From assembly GCA_949298985.1 (NCBI GenBank), contig CASFYV010000021.1, positions 453,394 through 517,393 on the forward strand: a stretch of 64,000 nucleotides of DNA, given 5' to 3'. Both the position numbers and the translations under genes were made by a program. Positions 55,332-63,989 of the stretch are shown here, one piece after another. A model generated the notes under the pieces. That model was not told the DNA's origin. It saw nothing but the letters and a program-made list of their open reading frames with translations, and made no database searches. Numbering within the stretch: the first letter of the stretch is position 1; every line of letters begins with the position of its first letter. Origin of the DNA: an uncultured bacterium. GTDB taxonomy: Bacteria; Cyanobacteriota; Vampirovibrionia; Gastranaerophilales; Gastranaerophilaceae.

Positions 55332-56348
55332 ATGGCAAAAGAAGAATTAACAACAAATATAAGCGAAGAAAGAAGTAAAGCACTAAAACTTGCAATAGAT
55401 AAAATAGAAAAAGATTTTGGTAAGGGAGCAATAATGAAGCTCGGTGATAAGCCTGCCGTAAGTGTAGAAACTATCCCAACCGGAGCATTAGCATTAGATG
55501 TAGCCTTAGGCGTTGGCGGAATTCCACGTGGTCGTATTATTGAAATTTATGGTCCTGAATCTTCAGGTAAAACAACTTTAGCACAACATATCGTAGCTGA
55601 ATGCCAAAAACGTGGCGGAATTGCTGCTTTCGTTGATGCTGAACACGCTCTTGATCCTGAATATGCCAGAAATCTTGGCGTTAATATTGATGAATTATTG
55701 ATTTCACAACCTGATACTGGTGAACAGGCTCTTGATATTACAGAAGAACTTGTACGCTCTGGTGCGGTTGATGTTATTGTTGTAGACTCAGTCGCAGCTC
55801 TTGTTCCTAAAGCCGAAATTGAAGGTTCTATGGAAGATCAACAAATGGGACTTCAAGCCAGATTAATGTCTAAAGCTCTAAGAAAGTTAACAGGTATTAT
55901 TGGTAAAACTAATACTACTGTTATATTCATTAACCAATTAAGACAAAAAATCGGTGTTATGTACGGTAATCCTGAAACTACAACCGGAGGTAATGCTTTA
56001 AAATATTACGCATCTGTTCGTTTAGAAATTAAACGTGTTGAAGGACTTAAAGGTGATGGAGAAGATATCGGTAACCACGTTAGAGTTAGAATTTTAAAGA
56101 ATAAAGTTGCTCCTCCTTTTAGAACTGCTGAATTTGACATTATTTTTGGAAAAGGTATTTGTAAAATTGGTAATATTCTTGATGTAGCTGTTGATTTAGA
56201 TATCGTCAAAAAAGCAGGTTCTTGGTTTAGCTTCAATGATGATAAGTTAGGTCAAGGTAGAGATAAAGCAAAAGAATTTTTAGCTGCTAATCCGGATATT
56301 CTTAATCAAGTTGAAACTCTTGTTAGAGAAAAATTAGCAGAAAACTAG
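55332..56348 (+). CDS. recA: recombinase A
   Basis: Strand-exchange ATPase of homologous recombination and SOS response. The 338-residue protein has Walker [35 protein letters not shown], the L2-loop segment [20 protein letters not shown] split at that limit, and a C-terminal acidic end. Length and motifs are normal. No LexA-type box is obvious upstream. It follows the HTH/coiled-coil gene. Confidence 0.98.
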   Translation: MAKEELTTNISEERSKALKLAIDKIEKDFGKGAIMKLGDKPAVSVETIPTGALALDVALGVGGIPRGRIIEIYGPESSGKTTLAQHIVAECQKRGGIAAFVDAEHALDPEYARNLGVNIDELLISQPDTGEQALDITEELVRSGAVDVIVVDSVAALVPKAEIEGSMEDQQMGLQARLMSKALRKLTGIIGKTNTTVIFINQLRQKIGVMYGNPETTTGGNALKYYASVRLEIKRVEGLKGDGEDIGNHVRVRILKNKVAPPFRTAEFDIIFGKGICKIGNILDVAVDLDIVKKAGSWFSFNDDKLGQGRDKAKEFLAANPDILNQVETLVREKLAEN

Positions 56349-56392
56349 TTACCATTCCAAAATCCTTATATTTATTGGGTTTATAGGTTTGC

Positions 56393-56421
56393 TTGACAAA
56401 CTCTTTTAGGTATGGTATAAA
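56393..56421 (+). promoter_or_regulatory. consensus sigma-70 promoter in the recA-dnaN gap
   Basis: TTGACA (56393-56398), 17-nt spacer, TATAAA (56416-56421). It is the best promoter in the window. The expected start is near 56428. Confidence 0.82.
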
Positions 56422-56427
56422 ATTAGT

Positions 56428-56481
56428 GGGGTAAATGTATATTTTTGAGTCTTGCACATTCTGCAAGACTTTCCTTTTTTG
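56428..56481 (+). ncRNA. candidate tiny RNA (about 54 nt) or dnaN attenuator
   Basis: A consensus promoter is followed after about 20 nt by a perfect 9-bp hairpin AGTCTTGCA-CATTC-TGCAAGACT (56448-56470) and a T-rich run. The predicted transcript is about 54 nt with no ORF worth the name. It could be a small regulatory RNA or a terminated leader for dnaN, whose ATG is 84 nt further on. I know no family it belongs to. Confidence 0.5.
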
Positions 56482-56564
56482 TAATAATAATTTAATCTTT
56501 TATTTACTTGTGACTTTATTTGTATTAAAATAACCTTGCTAAGAGATATTAAGGGGTGTATTAA

Positions 56565-57686
56565 ATGAAATTTGTTGCAAATAAAGATGATTTATTAAAT
56601 GGAATTAAGATAGTTGAAAGAGCTACCGTTGTTAAAGGTTTACAACCGGTTTTAGCAAACGTTTTAATTGAAACAGTTGAAGATAATCAAATTAAACTTA
56701 CCGCAACAGATTTTGATTTATCAATTATTACACTCATCAATGCAAATATTCAAGAAGAAGGTAAAGTTACATTACCTGCAAAAAAATTAAGTGAAATTTT
56801 ATCAAGATTAAATGACGAATTAGTAAATTTTGAAATTAATTCATCAACTGCAACAATAACTTGTAAAAATTCTAAATTTGATATCATTGGGATTTCTGCA
56901 AATGAGTTTCCGCAAATTGAAGAAAATATAATAGAAACTGATTGTATGGAAATTGAAACAAAACCTTTTATTAAAGCAATAAGAGAAGTAGTTTCAGCTG
57001 CTGCAGGATATGAAACAAACAATTTATTATCAGGTGTTGTTTGTGAAGTTAATAAAAATATCTTAGAAATGGCTGCTACTGATGGTAACAGACTTGCTAG
57101 AGTAAGAGAAGTTGTTAAAAATACTTCTTCTGATGCTGAAAAACCTTTTGAAATGTTAATTTCTTCTAAAGTTTTATCAGAATTATCTAAAATTTCATTA
57201 CTTGTTGATGCTGATAGTATCAAAATTTGCAAAGAAATGAAAAAAATTGTTATTACTATTGATAAAACTAAAATTGTTACTCGTTTAATGTTAGGTCAAT
57301 TCCCTAAATATAACCAGTTAATTCCACAATCTTTCCCTAAAGAAGCTAAAGTTAATAAAAATAACTTAATTTCTGCTTTAGAAAGAGTTGCGGTTATGGT
57401 TAATGAAAAAAATAGTATAGTTAAATTTGAATTTATTGACAATACTTTAAAATTATCAGGAGACACTCCTGATGCGGGTAATTCTCAAGACAAAATTGAT
57501 ATTAACTATATGGGAGAACCTTTAGCTATTGCTTTTAATTACAAATTTATTTTAGAATTTCTTAAAATAGCTGAATCTGAAGAAATTAGTGTTAAGTTAA
57601 ATTCTCCATTATCTGCAACAGTATTTGCACCGATTTCTGATGAAGATTATATTTACCTTGTTATGCCTGTTCAATTAAGAAATTAA
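56565..57686 (+). CDS. dnaN: DNA polymerase III beta sliding clamp
   Basis: The 373-residue clamp has the usual three repeated domains; recognisable segments include the start MKFVANKDDLLNGI, LPAKKLSEIL, SGVVCEVNKN, AATDGNRLARVR and the C-terminal VMPVQLRN. It is a processivity factor for replication. It is not next to dnaA here: recA lies upstream and repeats downstream. AAGGGG precedes the ATG. Confidence 0.97.
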   Translation: MKFVANKDDLLNGIKIVERATVVKGLQPVLANVLIETVEDNQIKLTATDFDLSIITLINANIQEEGKVTLPAKKLSEILSRLNDELVNFEINSSTATITCKNSKFDIIGISANEFPQIEENIIETDCMEIETKPFIKAIREVVSAAAGYETNNLLSGVVCEVNKNILEMAATDGNRLARVREVVKNTSSDAEKPFEMLISSKVLSELSKISLLVDADSIKICKEMKKIVITIDKTKIVTRLMLGQFPKYNQLIPQSFPKEAKVNKNNLISALERVAVMVNEKNSIVKFEFIDNTLKLSGDTPDAGNSQDKIDINYMGEPLAIAFNYKFILEFLKIAESEEISVKLNSPLSATVFAPISDEDYIYLVMPVQLRN

Positions 57687-57720
57687 TTTTACCATTATTA
57701 ACTCCTACTCAATTTTAAAC

Positions 57721-57750
57721 TAGTGATGAGTGAATAGTGATTAGTGAATA
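57721..57750 (+). repeat. TAGTGAATAG-type 3' repeat array after dnaN
   Basis: TAGTGATGAG, TGAATAG, TGATTAG and TGAATAG units follow the dnaN stop by 34 nt, in dnaN orientation, then GAAGTTTATTATTAATTCC as at 6306. Confidence 0.8.
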
Positions 57751-57805
57751 GAAGTTTATTATTAATTCCTTCTAAACTCCTAAACTTATCAACTCTAATT
57801 ACTCT

Positions 57806-57982
57806 CTACTCACTAAAATTTTCTATTATTTTATCTAATTTATTCAATGCTACTTCTAAATAATTACTAATATCAAACAAAAAAATTTCTTCATTTTCAT
57901 TTTCTATTGCTTTTTGCAAAATATAAATACAACTTCTTATTTCTTTTAAACCTAATCTCAAATCTGCTATTTTATTTTCCAT
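57806..57982 (-). CDS. 58-residue helical protein, divergent from an XRE regulator
   Basis: Found by hand on the minus strand: ATG 57982 with GGAG 6 nt upstream. The protein starts MENKIADLRLGLKEIRSCIY, has an acidic middle (NENEEIF) and ends IIENFSE. It is predicted all-helical, about 58 residues, unknown family. Its stop lies in an AGTGAGTAG sequence, again the 3' repeat. The divergent 74-residue XRE protein suggests a two-gene regulatory or toxin-antitoxin-like unit; this is speculative. Confidence 0.6.
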   Translation of the reverse strand: MENKIADLRLGLKEIRSCIYILQKAIENENEEIFLFDISNYLEVALNKLDKIIENFSE

Positions 57983-58076
57983 AAATATCTCCTTTTATAT
58001 ACTAAATAACTTTAAATATGTAATATATTTCCTAATTTATATAATATCATGGATATATTTTAATGAACAAATAAAT

Positions 58077-58082
58077 TATTAT
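58077..58082 (+). promoter_or_regulatory. -10 of the XRE gene, leaderless type
   Basis: TATTAT ends 7 nt before ATG 58090; no Shine-Dalgarno sequence is present. Confidence 0.4.
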
Positions 58083-58089
58083 TTTATCT

Positions 58090-58314
58090 ATGGATAAAAA
58101 CGAAATTATAAGACAAGTAGCAGAAACTATAAGAATAGAAAGACATAGAAACAGACTAAGCCAACAAGAATTAGCTGAAAAAGCTGGAATTACTACTAAA
58201 TATCTTAATTTGATAGAAAATCAAAAATCTAACCCTACTATTATAGTAGTTATTCAAATCTGTGAAGCATTAAACATAAATTTAGACGAACTTATAAAAA
58301 TAAAAAAAGATTAA
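58090..58314 (+). CDS. small XRE (Cro/CI) regulator
   Basis: A 74-residue single-domain HTH_3 protein: LSQQELAEKAGITTKYLNLI forms the helix-turn-helix (residues 24-43), then ENQKSNPTIIVVIQICEALN and an LDELIKIKKD tail. It resembles the SinR-like stand-alone regulators. It is divergent from a 58-residue gene at 57806-57982. It is only distantly similar to regulators A-C at 5.0-5.9 kb. Confidence 0.82.
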   Translation: MDKNEIIRQVAETIRIERHRNRLSQQELAEKAGITTKYLNLIENQKSNPTIIVVIQICEALNINLDELIKIKKD

Positions 58315-58354
58315 TATTATAAAAATCGTCAGTTAAAAATAAGCCTAAAAATAT

Positions 58355-58624
58355 TTATTTATCTTTATTAGCAGCTCTCAAACCTGTATAAATACCTGCA
58401 CCTGCTCCTAAAATACTATTAATAGCTAAAGAATTCTTAAATGGAGATTTAGAGAATTGGCATTTTCTGGATACTAAATCTAAAGCTACACCAAAACCAA
58501 ACCAAGAACCTGCAGTTACTAAACTTTCATTCACAGAATTTACTTTATTTTTTTTAGCTAAACTACTTTTTTGTTGCACAGCACAAAAACTGCCTACGGG
58601 ATAATTTATTCTATTAACTTGCAT
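58355..58624 (-). CDS. small glycine-rich membrane protein, unknown function
   Basis: An 89-residue protein with two hydrophobic, Gly/Ala-rich segments (about 35-52, 66-84: LAINSILGAGAGIYTGL). The N-terminus (MQVNRINYPVGSF) is polar with no signal peptide. Two small-residue-rich helices recall short membrane peptides or a phage-like holin, but I do not recognise it. It lies between the XRE gene and tRNA-Leu. Confidence 0.5.
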   Translation of the reverse strand: MQVNRINYPVGSFCAVQQKSSLAKKNKVNSVNESLVTAGSWFGFGVALDLVSRKCQFSKSPFKNSLAINSILGAGAGIYTGLRAANKDK

Positions 58625-58644
58625 ATTTATATCTCTTAAAAAAA

Positions 58645-58728
58645 TGCCGATGGCCGGGGTCGAACCGGCACGTAGTTGCCTACACCAGATTTTGAGTCTG
58701 GCACGTCTACCAATTCCATCACATCGGC
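58645..58728 (-). tRNA. tRNA-Leu (anticodon CAA)
   Basis: Read on the minus strand, 84 nt: acceptor GCCGATG pairs with CATCGGC plus discriminator A. The anticodon stem CCAGA/TCTGG encloses loop CTCAAAA (anticodon CAA, codon UUG). There is a long variable arm TGTAGGCAACTACG typical of class II tRNAs, and a T arm CCGG-TTCGACC-CCGG. CCA is not encoded. Its 5' end is part of a 28-bp direct repeat. Confidence 0.95.
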
Positions 58729-58906
58729 ATATTCAATTATCAATTTTCTAAAATCTTGTCTGTGATGGAATTGGTCTATATCTTTATTTCGCTAGATTTT
58801 TTACCAAATCCCTCACTTCTTTAATATTACCACGTGTTTACCACTTTGCGAAGATTATTTATAACCTACCCGCTTGGGCATCACATCGGCATATTCAATT
58901 ATCAAT
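58717..58906. repeat. 28-bp direct repeat at the tRNA-Leu 5' end, integration-type scar
   Basis: The same 28 bp occur at 58717-58744 and 58879-58906. The first copy covers the first 12 nt of tRNA-Leu and 16 nt upstream. Between them, 58761-58775 is an inverted 15-bp copy of part of the tRNA D-arm region (58709-58723). The remaining segment has a short minus-strand frame ending in VRDLVKNLAK then a stop, with an in-frame stop above it. No complete gene lies in 58729-59028. It looks like the remnant of an element inserted at the tRNA. Confidence 0.65.
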
Positions 58907-59028
58907 ATAATGATTTAAACAAAAAAACAAATTTATTTCAATGATTATTTTTACTTTTTAAATATTATCCTTAAATAATATACAAAAGACTAATTTTTAT
59001 TCTTAAAAGAAAGTCCAATAATAAGCAT

Positions 59029-59814
59029 ATGAAAAATATCATTTCAATACTAATTTTAATACTATTTTTAATAAACCCGACACTTGCAGCCACATTTCAA
59101 GGTGGAGTATCAGAGCAAGGTTCAGGGAATTCCAGTCGAATTATAGATAAAAATACCGGTGAAGGAGTTGGGGGAGCTGATATTATTCTTCCTAAACAAA
59201 ATTATTCTACTAGAACTGACAAAGACGGATTTTTTGAATTAGATACTTCTATTAACGGACCAAGTATTATGTCTGTACAGAAAAAAAATTACAAACCTTT
59301 CACAATGACTATCAATGATCAAACACTATCGACTCCGATTGTTGTTGGAATTGAAAAATCTAATGCTTCTGATATTGCTATTGATTCTAATATGTATCAT
59401 TTAGGTGATAACAGTTATTCTGATTTGTCTGCTAATGCTGGAGAATTCAGAATGCAAGCTATAGGACCTTTTTACACTAAAAGATTTACTCTTAAAAATA
59501 TCAATCTCTCTAAACCCATTTACCTTGTTATAGGTTCAATAATTGGAATAGACACAGCTATGGCTCGTTCTATGGGACAAAACAAAATTACAAATGCATT
59601 TGCGTCACCTCCGGAAGTTTATTTTAATGGGAACAAAGTTTCTGAAATTCAACTTAATGGTGACGGACAAAAAATTAAGCTTCCTGCCAGTTTAGTAAAA
59701 AAAGGACAAGTTAATGAAATTACTATTAAAACCGGTAGAAACTTAATGCAAACTGCTTATATTGATTATGATGATATTGAATTTATGAACTTAATTATTG
59801 AAAATGATAATTAG
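59029..59814 (+). CDS. secreted protein with carboxypeptidase-regulatory-like fold
   Basis: A 261-residue protein with signal peptide (MKNIISILILILFLINPTLA). Residues about 34-90 (RIIDKNTGEGVGGADIILP, then TRTDKDGFFELD) form a CarboxypepD_reg-like beta-sandwich, common in surface and cell-wall proteins. The second half has a possible jelly-roll or Ig-like fold (VYFNGNKVSEIQLN). Function unknown; presumably envelope-associated. Its 3' end overlaps the converging gene by 4 nt. Confidence 0.65.
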   Translation: MKNIISILILILFLINPTLAATFQGGVSEQGSGNSSRIIDKNTGEGVGGADIILPKQNYSTRTDKDGFFELDTSINGPSIMSVQKKNYKPFTMTINDQTLSTPIVVGIEKSNASDIAIDSNMYHLGDNSYSDLSANAGEFRMQAIGPFYTKRFTLKNINLSKPIYLVIGSIIGIDTAMARSMGQNKITNAFASPPEVYFNGNKVSEIQLNGDGQKIKLPASLVKKGQVNEITIKTGRNLMQTAYIDYDDIEFMNLIIENDN

Positions 59815-60368
59815 TTTAAACCTAATTGAGCTCTATAAAAACCATTGTTAGCAATTTTTTGTTCTACTAAGTTATTATCTTGACTTGATGCGGTATATAA
59901 ACCTGCAAGTTTATCTAATCTTCTTGTTAATCTATTATCAGGATAAGATTTTGTATTTGATTTTAATCTTTTCCAACAAGCTGCTTCTTTTTCTGTAGCC
60001 ATTGTTTCTTCTTCTAAATCTGCACTATAACCTGTATGATAGCTTTCATGTGCTATTAAACAAGCTATTTGTTCAACTGGTGCATTTTTGTATTTTGAAT
60101 TTATCATTATAACTTTTGTTCCAAAATCATTATAAGTACTTACTGCAAAAGCATTACTTCCATTCATTACCATTGTTAAATCATTAAATTTAACTCTCAT
60201 GCCGTATCTTTGAAGATTTCTTAATACATCAGTGTCACCTGATTTTTCTAACAATTGAATTGCTGCAATAATTTTTGCATCACTTGAAAAACTTGATGCT
60301 CTATATGCAAATGCTTGGTTCAATGTTAAAAATATAAATGCAAATAACACTAATACTACTTTTTTCAC
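59811..60368 (-). CDS. secreted putative HExxH metallopeptidase
   Basis: A 185-residue protein with a signal peptide (KKVVLVLFAFIFLTLNQAFA). It contains H107-E-S-Y-H111 (LIAHESYHTGY) followed by an acidic run EEETMATEKEAACWK (119-133), which offers a third zinc ligand (E126 or E128). This resembles small secreted gluzincins such as SprT-free or M78-like proteins. Substrate unknown. It starts at GTG 60368 with AGGAG 8 nt upstream. Confidence 0.6.
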   Translation of the reverse strand: MKKVVLVLFAFIFLTLNQAFAYRASSFSSDAKIIAAIQLLEKSGDTDVLRNLQRYGMRVKFNDLTMVMNGSNAFAVSTYNDFGTKVIMINSKYKNAPVEQIACLIAHESYHTGYSADLEEETMATEKEAACWKRLKSNTKSYPDNRLTRRLDKLAGLYTASSQDNNLVEQKIANNGFYRAQLGLN

Positions 60369-60590
60369 GACACAAACTCCTAATCAATTTTGTTCTTTGT
60401 TCTTTGGATATTAGTGTTTACGGTTTTTTTCTCTCAAACTTTAGACTTTTTTATAACTTTGTTACAAAACTATACATTAAACTCTTAAAATCCTGTTATA
60501 TTAAGGATTTATATTTTGTATAATCCATTTTGGTGATTTTGATTTTTATAATTTCGTTTATAATTAGAAAAATATTTAGGAGAAATTTAT

Positions 60591-63500
60591 ATGAAAAAAT
60601 TTAATTTCAAAAAATTAGGAATTATTTTAGCTAGTATTTTTGTATTTTTATACATAATGTTTTTACTTCTTCCATTGTTATTAAATCCGATAATTAACGG
60701 ATACAGTCCGCAAATTATTAATGAAATTCATAAAAATTTGGGATTAGATTCTAAAATAGGTGAAGTAAAATTAATTACTACTCCTAAATTAACTGTTGGT
60801 TTAAATATAATAAATTTTGAATTATTAACCCCTGATAATGAACAAATTATTCAAGCTGATGATTTTAAAATTAAACTTTCATTAATTCCAATTTTAGCTA
60901 GAAAAATTGAACTTGACGCTATTCAACTTAAAAAATTTAATGCTTATCTTTTATTTGATAAAAATGGAGAATTAGATTTATTAAAATACTTACCTGAACA
61001 ACAAGAAGAAAATAAAAATCCTGAACAATCTCAAAATACAATCAATAAACTTCCTCTAGGATTTAAACTTTCTAATCATTTACCAAATATTTCTTTAGAT
61101 GAATATAATATTACTTTAACTGATGGCAATAGTAATTATATAATTAGTGGTAAAGAAAATAAAATTAGTGATTTTATTTTAAATAAAAAAATAAAAATAA
61201 AATCTATCGGAAATATCAAATTAAAAGATAAAGAACAATTTAAATACAATGTTGAAATTGTAAACAAAATAATGCCTCAAATCGAATTAAATGATTTAAT
61301 TTTTAATTCACAAATAAATGAAGAACAAAATAAAAAAGAAGAAATAACTCCTATTAATATAATAAGAATCTTAGAAGGATTGTATTATAACAATGTAACT
61401 GCAAATATAGATGCTAAATTAACTACAGAACAAAATAATTCAAAAGGAAAAATCTCAATAAATAATTTATCAATATCAAATTTACCTCCAAGCAATATTG
61501 ATTTAAAATTTAGTGGAAATTCTATAGATATTAATTCAGAAATTTATACTCAAAAAAATGAAATCTCAAAAATTAACGGAAAATTAGATTTTGGTAAAAA
61601 TTCTAATATTGATATAAATTTAAAATCTAATTTGGAATTATCGAATTTATTAAAAATAATAAAAGATATCGCATTAATCTTTGATATAAAAGATTTACAA
61701 ACACTAACTGCAAACGGTAAAATAGATGCAAATTTCAATATCAAATCTAATATGAAAACCGTAAAATCAAACGGTTATTTAAAAATACCTTCTGCAAAAT
61801 TATATTATGGTTTATATAAAATCGGAGTAGATAATATTAATGCTGATGTTAAGTTAGCAAATAATAATATAAATATTGCAAATCTTGGATTTTCAGTATT
61901 AAATCAACCTTTAAAAATATATGGAACAATAAAAGAAACTTCTGAATGTGACATACATTTAACAGCTGATAAACTTAATTTAAAAGGTTTATTAGTAGCT
62001 TTTGGTCAAGCAAGTTTAATGAAAGATAATAAAATTAATTCAGGATTAATATCAATGTTTGTTGATATAACAGGAACTTTGGATAAAATAAATCCTGTTA
62101 TCAAAATTAATGTTGAAAACATTAATATAAAAAATACACCTTCTAATACTCAAGTTTTAGCACCTAAAACAGAAGTTAATATAAAAACAGAAGGAACTAA
62201 TTTCATAGGCAATGCTAAAAGCTCTAATATAAAAATAAATAATCCTGCTGCTAAAGTTTCTGTTCCAAATATTTTAGCTAACATTAACCAAAATGAAATA
62301 GAAATAACTAAAACTCCTGTTAGTATTGAAAAAATTAATTTAATATTATCAGGAAAAATAAAAGATTATTTACAAGAAAAAATGAGCTTAGATTTCATAA
62401 CAGAAGGAGATATAAAATCTAATTTTAAAGGTGAAATCAATAATAAGAAACAAACATTAAACCTTAATTATTTCACAAGAGAAAAATCTTCTATAATAAT
62501 TCCAATGTTTGATAAATCAAAAATGGATTTTACAGGAAATATTGCAATAACAGGAAAAATGATAAATCCGATATTAAAAGGTCATATAGAAATTCCCGTA
62601 TTAAATATTCCTGAAATCCCTGTTTCAATGAATAATATGAGTATTAACTTAAACGGTCAAATATTAAACGGTAATGCAACAGTAGAAAAATTCACATCCG
62701 GTGGAATTGAAGCGGAAAATATTGTAACAAATTTCTCAATGAAAGGTGAAAATTTTTATTTAAAAAATTTAAAAGGAGATTCTTTTGGTGGAAAAATCAG
62801 TGGAGATATTATTTATAATTTAGCAAATGCAAATACTGATATTAAATTTACAGGAAGCGGAATGAACGCAGAAAAAGCAACATTTGGTGCTACAGGAATA
62901 AAAAAAGCCTTAGATGGTACTTTAGATTTTGATGCTGATTTAAATTTAAAAGTTGCTGATTATGAAGAGATGATGAAATCTATGAAAGGAAATATTCTTT
63001 TCAATATCAAAAACGGTTCATTTGGAGCAATCGGTAGATTAGAAAATTATTTACAAGCATCAAATATTATAAGTAACACTCTTTTAAAAACAACAGTTGC
63101 AACAATAACAAGTGCAACTTGGTTTACTGATACAGCAAAATTCAGTTATTTAAACGGTAAACTATCATTTTTAAACGGATATGCAAATATTAAAGAAATA
63201 AAGAGTTCAGGTCCTTCTCTTGCTTATTTTATAAATGGAAAATACAATCTTCTAAACGGTTATTCAAATATAAATGTTTTAGGCAGACTTGATGGACAAA
63301 TAGTTGCTAAATTAGGACCTATTGGAGAACTTTCCGCAAGTAAAATTTTAAATTATATTCCAAAATTTGGAAACTTAACATCAAATATAGTTAACGCAAT
63401 AACTCAAAATCCTAAAACAGAAAATATCTCTGCTATTCCTAACTTATCTACGGGAAGTTTAAGTTATAAAGATTTTAAAGTTACAATCAATGGAACTTTA

Positions 63501-63737
63501 GGCAAAACTTCTGCTATAAAATCTTTTAAATGGTTAACAGAAGTTGATACTTCCGCTATTGAACAAAAATCTATGAAAGAAACTTTTAATGATATAAAAA
63601 CTTCGGTTGGTACAGATTTAGATAATACAGTGAAAAGCGTTAATGAAGTTATTAATAATTCTAAAGAACAATGGAATGTTTCTAAAGAACAATTGAAAAC
63701 TACAACTGAAGAACTAAAAAATCTTTTTAAATTTTAA
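60591..63737 (+). CDS. AsmA/TamB-like large envelope protein
   Basis: A 1048-residue protein: one N-terminal membrane segment (LGIILASIFVFLYIMFLLLP), then a very long, Asn/Lys/Ile-rich beta-repeat region with domain starts such as NEIHKNLGLDSKIGEVKL and DAIQLKKFNAYLL, typical of AsmA-like bridge proteins that carry lipids across the periplasm. An AsmA_2-type C-terminal domain (about 740-960) ends in a helical tail. The family is expected in diderms. AGGAGA precedes the ATG; a TTGTATAAT box is at about 60518. Confidence 0.82.
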   Translation: MKKFNFKKLGIILASIFVFLYIMFLLLPLLLNPIINGYSPQIINEIHKNLGLDSKIGEVKLITTPKLTVGLNIINFELLTPDNEQIIQADDFKIKLSLIPILARKIELDAIQLKKFNAYLLFDKNGELDLLKYLPEQQEENKNPEQSQNTINKLPLGFKLSNHLPNISLDEYNITLTDGNSNYIISGKENKISDFILNKKIKIKSIGNIKLKDKEQFKYNVEIVNKIMPQIELNDLIFNSQINEEQNKKEEITPINIIRILEGLYYNNVTANIDAKLTTEQNNSKGKISINNLSISNLPPSNIDLKFSGNSIDINSEIYTQKNEISKINGKLDFGKNSNIDINLKSNLELSNLLKIIKDIALIFDIKDLQTLTANGKIDANFNIKSNMKTVKSNGYLKIPSAKLYYGLYKIGVDNINADVKLANNNINIANLGFSVLNQPLKIYGTIKETSECDIHLTADKLNLKGLLVAFGQASLMKDNKINSGLISMFVDITGTLDKINPVIKINVENINIKNTPSNTQVLAPKTEVNIKTEGTNFIGNAKSSNIKINNPAAKVSVPNILANINQNEIEITKTPVSIEKINLILSGKIKDYLQEKMSLDFITEGDIKSNFKGEINNKKQTLNLNYFTREKSSIIIPMFDKSKMDFTGNIAITGKMINPILKGHIEIPVLNIPEIPVSMNNMSINLNGQILNGNATVEKFTSGGIEAENIVTNFSMKGENFYLKNLKGDSFGGKISGDIIYNLANANTDIKFTGSGMNAEKATFGATGIKKALDGTLDFDADLNLKVADYEEMMKSMKGNILFNIKNGSFGAIGRLENYLQASNIISNTLLKTTVATITSATWFTDTAKFSYLNGKLSFLNGYANIKEIKSSGPSLAYFINGKYNLLNGYSNINVLGRLDGQIVAKLGPIGELSASKILNYIPKFGNLTSNIVNAITQNPKTENISAIPNLSTGSLSYKDFKVTINGTLGKTSAIKSFKWLTEVDTSAIEQKSMKETFNDIKTSVGTDLDNTVKSVNEVINNSKEQWNVSKEQLKTTTEELKNLFKF

Positions 63738-63771
63738 TAAAATAAATTAAAAAAATTATTAATAAAAAATT

Positions 63772-63812
63772 AAAAAAGTCGGAAAATAATATTTAAATTT
63801 TTCGACTTTTTT
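63772..63812 (+). terminator. terminator after the AsmA-like gene
   Basis: GTCG...CGAC stem extended by AAAAT/ATTTT pairing with one wobble and flanked by A6 and T6 tracts; the symmetric form allows bidirectional use. Confidence 0.75.
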
Positions 63813-63989
63813 ATGTTCAAAACATGTTCATAACTTAAAAAAACATGTAGAAAACTATGTTCAAAACTTGAAAGTTTTCTACAGTTTTCTACATTTATTT
63901 TTATATTATTTGTTTATTTATAAATTTTATGTTCAAAGATGTTCAAAACTTGAAAGTTTTCTACAAGTTTTCTACATATTTTTGAACAT
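63813..63989. repeat. cluster of ATGTTCAAA and TTTTCTACA repeats at the right edge
   Basis: ATGTTCAAA-like units start at 63813, 63824, 63857, 63929 and 63939, with one inverted at 63981-63989. TTTTCTACA occurs at 63875, 63885, 63957 and 63968 and inverted at 63846-63854. A 27-bp block combining both is exact at 63857-63883 and 63939-63965. TTTTCTACA differs at one position from the DnaA-box consensus TTWTNCACA. The stretch is very AT-rich and contains no gene. It may continue beyond the window. Confidence 0.7.

Noticed and set aside
56750..57232. 160-residue minus-strand ORF
   Set aside because: Lies wholly inside dnaN in antisense; Ser/Ile/Leu-rich mirror of an AT-rich gene with no RBS.
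58729..58906. Second tRNA gene beside tRNA-Leu
   Set aside because: The minus strand repeats the first 12 nt of tRNA-Leu and then GCCCAAGCGGG, which looks tRNA-like, but there is no anticodon stem, T arm or matching acceptor end.
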